Shown: positions 60,647 to 64,000 of the stretch, piece after piece | Numbering within the stretch: position 1 is the stretch's first letter | Layout of the letters: the number at the start of each line of letters is the position of its first letter | Made by a program: the position numbers and the translations under genes | The notes under the pieces: generated by a model | Seen by the model: the letters and a program-made list of their open reading frames with translations, nothing else | Database searches by the model: none | What the model was told of the DNA's origin: nothing | Assembly: GCA_965242565.1 (NCBI GenBank) | Contig: OZ251457.1 | Span: 3,038,001 to 3,102,000, forward strand | Reading direction: 5' to 3' | Origin: CATQGW01 sp965242565 | Lineage (GTDB): Bacteria > Chloroflexota > Dehalococcoidia > Bin125 | Length of the DNA: 64,000 nucleotides

Positions 60647-62011
60647 TTAGTTGATGTTGATCGGCGGCGCAGCGGGGGCGGACAGCGGCGGCGCGCCGTC
60701 TTGCGGGCCATGCTGCGGTTTGGCGACGGCGTCGCGGGCGGGTGCTTCGGCGCGCTGGCGGCGCGTTTCGCGGCGGTCTGCGCGGATCCAGAGCAGCGCG
60801 GCGATCGCCAGCAGCACGCCGAAGATCAGCGCCATCCCGGCGAACACGGTCGGCAGCGTGGTCAGATCGAGCACGCGCCCCATCGTCGGCAGAAAGGCGA
60901 GCATAAAGAGCGCCCAGCCCATGTGGTTGAGCGAAAGCATCGTGGCCCGCAGGTGCGAGGGCGTGCGGCGGTTGAGGTAGCCCTCCATCAGCGGCATCAG
61001 CGCGCCGCGCGCGAAGCCGATGATCAGGAACAGCGACAGCGCCGCGAGGTGGTCGAGCACGGCGATGCTGGCGTAGGCGACGACCACGCAGACGGGCATG
61101 GCGACGAGCGAGCGGATCACGCCGAAGCGGGAGGCCAGCCAGAACGCGCCGAAGGCGGCCAGCACGGTCGCGATTCGAGCGGGTGCCTGCAAGGCGGAGA
61201 AGAGCCAGCCGACCTCGATGCCCTGCTCGCGCAGGAACGGTTGCAACAGGTAGAACTCGGGCACCATCGAGGCCAGCAGCAGCGCGGTGAAGATCAGCGC
61301 GTAGCGCAGCGACGGCGTGCGCCGGCAGAGCCGTAGCGTGTCGCCCATCAGCTCGAGGTAGCCGAGCTGGGGAGCAGCCGTCGCGGCGCCGTTGGCGGCG
61401 CGGCGCGCCGTCGCGCGCGGCGGCTCGCGGAAGCGCAGCGCGATCAGCAGGGCGATCGCGCTGCCGATCGCGCCGCAGAGCACCGTCGCCTGTGAGCCGA
61501 TCAGCCCGGCGATCGCGCCGCCGCCGAATGTCGCCAGCACCATCGCCAGGGAGCGCACCGCGAAGGCGCGCCCGGCCTGGCGCTCGAACTCCCGCGCGCG
61601 GCCCAGCGCTTGCAGTGAGTCGTGCAGGAACGCGCTGTCGGCCCCGGTGATCAGCACCATCGCCGTGCCCCAGAGCGACCAGGCGAGCACTGCCTGCAAG
61701 ACCCCGCCGGCGAAGGCGAACCAGATCAGGAAGCCGATGAAGATGACGAGCGAGATGCGGATCACGGCGACCCGCCCGAAGCGGTCGGCCAGCGCACCGG
61801 CCGGCGCCTGGCCGAACGAGGTGATGATGTAGAAGGCCGGCGCGATGAAGCCGAGCTGGGAGTAGCTCAGGCCGACGTCTTCAACGACGAAGACGATCCA
61901 GATCGCCAGCCAGAACTGGAGGTCGTGGAAGAAGTAGAAGAAAGGGTAGAGGCGCAGGTTGCGCCGCCAGTGGCGTTGCTCGTCGCGCGCGGCATCGGGG
62001 AGTGCGGACAT
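60647..62011 (-). CDS. MFS transporter
   Basis: A 454-residue transporter with 12 predicted helices. The loop 2-3 motif appears as GQAPAGALADRFGRVAVIR, and LHDSLQALGRAREFERQAGRAFAVRS is a conserved segment seen in drug/sugar-type MFS proteins of this kind. N- and C-termini are polar and basic. It is upstream of and near the SDR gene, so the two are probably co-transcribed. Substrate unknown. Confidence 0.85.
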   Translation of the reverse strand: MSALPDAARDEQRHWRRNLRLYPFFYFFHDLQFWLAIWIVFVVEDVGLSYSQLGFIAPAFYIITSFGQAPAGALADRFGRVAVIRISLVIFIGFLIWFAFAGGVLQAVLAWSLWGTAMVLITGADSAFLHDSLQALGRAREFERQAGRAFAVRSLAMVLATFGGGAIAGLIGSQATVLCGAIGSAIALLIALRFREPPRATARRAANGAATAAPQLGYLELMGDTLRLCRRTPSLRYALIFTALLLASMVPEFYLLQPFLREQGIEVGWLFSALQAPARIATVLAAFGAFWLASRFGVIRSLVAMPVCVVVAYASIAVLDHLAALSLFLIIGFARGALMPLMEGYLNRRTPSHLRATMLSLNHMGWALFMLAFLPTMGRVLDLTTLPTVFAGMALIFGVLLAIAALLWIRADRRETRRQRAEAPARDAVAKPQHGPQDGAPPLSAPAAPPININ

Positions 62012-62121
62012 ACCCGTGCATCATCCCTGATTGCGCGCGGCTGCGCTTGGGGGCGAGCCCAATTTCGTCATTGCCGCTACGACCAGAGAGAAGAGTGGGA
62101 CGCGCTATGGGGCGTTTTGAG

Positions 62122-62667
62122 TTACTCGGGCGGGAGTGCGCGGAAGAGGCGGACGGGGTCGGGGATGCCTTTGAGCAGGACGAGGCCGATTTCCTCGAAG
62201 CGGTCGGTCGGGATGCTGCGGGCCAGGCAGTCGCGGGTGGTTTCGGAGAACAGCAGCTCGGAGGGGCCGGCCTGATCGGCGATTCTGGAAGCCAGGTTGA
62301 CGTCGTGCCCGATCAGGTCGTCGCGGCGCTGAATTTGGCGTCCCCAGTGCATGCCCATGCGCACCCAGAGCGGGTGCAGCGTTTCCTCGGAGTAGCGCTC
62401 GAAGCGGTCAAGCAGGGCGAGGCAGGCGGCGAGCGCGCCGTTCGGGCTGGGGAACCAGAGCATCAGGCCGTCGCCCAGTTCTTTGACGACGCGCGCGCCA
62501 GCGGGCAGCTCGTCGTTGACGATCCGCTCCTGAGCGGTGAGCAGTTCGTTGGCGGCCTCGTCGCCCTGCACGGCGGTGAACTCGGTGAAGCCGACAATGT
62601 CGGTGAAGACCACAACGCCGACGATCGTCGCGGGGGGTTCGGCGAGGGTGGCGTCGGGCGCGGGCAT
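62122..62667 (-). CDS. Class III adenylate/guanylate cyclase, single domain
   Basis: A 181-residue cyclase domain with no extra module. VVVFTDIVGFTEFT carries the first metal Asp, VKELGDGLMLWFPSPNGAL the second, and DVNLASRIADQAGPSELLFSE the transition-state Asn/Arg region. The base-specifying Lys is the K of VKELGD. It probably makes cAMP. Its start overlaps the stop of the DUF4097 gene by one base (TAATG), so the two are translated together. Confidence 0.88.
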   Translation of the reverse strand: MPAPDATLAEPPATIVGVVVFTDIVGFTEFTAVQGDEAANELLTAQERIVNDELPAGARVVKELGDGLMLWFPSPNGALAACLALLDRFERYSEETLHPLWVRMGMHWGRQIQRRDDLIGHDVNLASRIADQAGPSELLFSETTRDCLARSIPTDRFEEIGLVLLKGIPDPVRLFRALPPE

Positions 62668-63419
62668 TATGCGGATCCAATGACGATGTCGCCGCTGACG
62701 GAGCGCAGCCGCAGGCGCAGGTCCGCGCCGGCCGGCAAGTCGTTGCGCAGCTTGCCGCTCATCTGCTGTGCGAGCACTTGCGGACGCAGGTGGCCGGGCA
62801 AGTCGACGCGAATGTTGCCGGAGATGGTGGCGATCGACAGGTCGCCGTCGCCCTGGGCCTGCACGCGCACGGTCCCGCTGACCGCGACCACGTCGACCTT
62901 CCCGCCAATGTCGTTGAGCTGGACATGGCCGGAGACGTTGAGCAAGCCGACTGCGCCGGCGCGCTCGACGGTGACCCTGCCGCTAACGACGCTGAGCCGC
63001 GCGTCGCCCGCGCAATCGCGGACGGCGATGTGTCCGGAGCGGGTGCGGGCGTTGAGCGATTCGACTTCGGCGATGTCGATCCGGCCGCTGCTCGCGGAGG
63101 CGCGCACCTCGCCGAGCGGTCCTTGCACCGAGATGTCGCCGGAGCGGGTGCTGAGCGTGACGTTGAAGCCGGCCGGGCAGCGCACGCGCAGCGCGCCGGC
63201 GCGGCGCGGGTGGATGATCCAGCGCTTGCCCTCGCGCCGCAGGGCGCGTCCGTAGCCGCCGTGCCGGCGGGAGGGGCGCAGCCCCTCGACGACGACGCCC
63301 GGATCGCTGTCGGCGGTGACGGTGATCTCACCGGAGCCGGTGATCACCTCAAGCGCCGTCGCGTCCTGCAGATCCAGGCGCAGCAGCTGGTCGACCTGCG
63401 GGTCGGTCCGGTGGGTCAT
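62667..63419 (-). CDS. DUF4097-type repeat protein
   Basis: A 250-residue protein with repeated SG.I.V/ SGDI.V beta-strand turns: GSGEITVTADSDPGVVVEG, TRSGDISVQGPLGEVRASASSGRIDIAEV, RSGHIAVRDCAGDARLSVVSGRVTVE, SVSGDIVIGSA. This is the DUF4097/adhesin-like right-handed solenoid. No signal peptide or membrane helix is visible, so it is probably cytoplasmic. It overlaps the adenylate cyclase gene, which hints that it might influence cyclase function. Confidence 0.82.
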   Translation of the reverse strand: MTHRTDPQVDQLLRLDLQDATALEVITGSGEITVTADSDPGVVVEGLRPSRRHGGYGRALRREGKRWIIHPRRAGALRVRCPAGFNVTLSTRSGDISVQGPLGEVRASASSGRIDIAEVESLNARTRSGHIAVRDCAGDARLSVVSGRVTVERAGAVGLLNVSGHVQLNDIGGKVDVVAVSGTVRVQAQGDGDLSIATISGNIRVDLPGHLRPQVLAQQMSGKLRNDLPAGADLRLRLRSVSGDIVIGSA

Positions 63420-63477
63420 GAGTCAATCGTAGGCATCCGTGCGAGGGGAGATTCGTCGGGTTGTGTGTCGCAGGCGA

Positions 63478-63483
63478 TAGAAT
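63478..63483 (+). promoter_or_regulatory. Candidate -10 (TAGAAT) for the last gene
   Basis: TAGAAT lies 71 bp before the enoyl-CoA hydratase ATG at 63555, in the 135-bp gap between divergent genes. It differs from TATAAT at one position. TTGTGT at 63461-63466 is too close (11 bp) to be its normal -35. Confidence 0.35.
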
Positions 63484-63554
63484 CTGTGCGCCGGCGAGCG
63501 CGAGCGATCGGCGGCGCACAGGACAACGAGCAACACAGCGAAATGGGGCACGAG

Positions 63555-64000
63555 ATGGCATACGAGCAGATTTTGACCGAGGTGCGCGGGCGCGTAGGGG
63601 TGCTGCGGCTGAACCGTCCGGAGAAGCTCAACGCCTGGACGGACACGATGGCGCGCGAGCTGACGGAGCAGATCACGGCCTGGAACGAGGACGATGCGAT
63701 CGGCGCGATTCTGCTGACGGGCGAAGGCCGCGCGTTCTGCGCGGGCGCGGACCTACAGGGCTTCAACCAGCGGCTGGCGGACGATCCGGAGGCCTCTCGC
63801 GGGGCGGGGCGAGCGGTCAACTGGACGAATCTGATTCGCGAGTCGAAGCCGGTGATCGCGGCGATTCAGGGCTACGCGGTGGGAGTGGGTCTAACGATGG
63901 TGCTGCCCTGCGATGTGCGGATTGCGGCGGAGGGCACGCGGCTCTCGATCCGTTTCGTGCGCGTGGGTCTGGTGCCGGAGCTGGGCTCGACGCGGCTGCT
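63555..64000 (+). CDS. Enoyl-CoA hydratase family protein, 5' part (cut by window edge)
   Basis: The frame from ATG 63555 stays open to the window end (148 codons). It reads MAYEQILTEVRGRVGVLRLN, NRPEKLNAWTDTMARELTEQI, LLTGEGRAFCAGADLQGFNQ (oxyanion hole) and KPVIAAIQGYAVGVGLTMVLPCDVRIA, then VRVGLVPELGSTRLL with the Glu typical of active hydratases/isomerases. An in-frame ATG at 63543 is possible. It is the third crotonase-fold gene in the window. Confidence 0.92.
   Translation, partial: MAYEQILTEVRGRVGVLRLNRPEKLNAWTDTMARELTEQITAWNEDDAIGAILLTGEGRAFCAGADLQGFNQRLADDPEASRGAGRAVNWTNLIRESKPVIAAIQGYAVGVGLTMVLPCDVRIAAEGTRLSIRFVRVGLVPELGSTRL

Overview
The window is a high-GC bacterial chromosome segment (GC clearly above 60% by eye), densely coding, with ATG/GTG/TTG starts and many ATGA overlaps. 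The mix suggests Chloroflexota, probably a Dehalococcoidia/SAR202-like lineage: ispG lies close to proS-nusA-ylxR-infB-rbfA-truB, IF2 is short (610 aa), and there are several CaiB/BaiF CoA-transferases, enoyl-CoA hydratases, an F420-type luciferase-like oxidoreductase and general amino-acid ABC uptake genes. This placement is an inference from gene content; the window has no rRNA gene, and I saw no tRNA.

Layout. 1-10901: housekeeping block (ispG fragment, a secreted protein of 21 RCC1-like repeats, proS, then the nusA-ylxR-infB-rbfA-truB translation cluster; rimP is absent from its usual place before nusA). 10917-11702: two small divergent unknown genes. 11518-16693: minus-strand fatty-acid synthesis block fabG, fabD, two tandem fabF, acpP and a cupin. 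16910-18594: amtB-glnK. 18755-33946: CoA-transferases (one fused two-domain protein and one split pair), a large surface protein with a coiled coil, a NYN nuclease, a cyclase-fold hydrolase, an MFS transporter, a frameshifted GMC oxidoreductase, an antitoxin with a decayed toxin, and a STAS-HATPase-STAS-like protein. 33955-37866: defence/stability segment with an intact DUF5615/DUF433 toxin-antitoxin pair, a DinB-like protein, and a type II restriction-modification pair whose endonuclease gene carries a C15 tract just after its start. 37866-41857: LLM oxidoreductase, carboxylesterase, alpha-carbonic anhydrase lipoprotein and a membrane partner.

41986-56996 is an uptake island: four related amino-acid-binding lipoproteins, two complete permease pairs and one ATPase, mixed with enoyl-CoA hydratases, an amidohydrolase and a haloacid-dehalogenase-type hydrolase. 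It fits a heterotroph that imports amino or organic acids and degrades them through CoA esters. 57000-59843 is repeat-rich (tandem 287-bp units, hairpins, 23-bp repeats) around an FG-GAP lipoprotein. 59844-64000 holds an SDR, an MFS transporter, an adenylate cyclase overlapping a DUF4097 protein, and the start of another enoyl-CoA hydratase.

The most striking observations are (1) a restriction endonuclease gene that is out of frame at C15 and would be restored by C16 or C13, which suggests phase variation; (2) a fused CoA-transferase and a split gene pair with the same order of an Asp-lacking half followed by an Asp-containing half; (3) a toxin remnant beside an intact antitoxin, next to a second intact pair; (4) 287-bp tandem repeats that each carry a putative promoter-like motif and a start codon.
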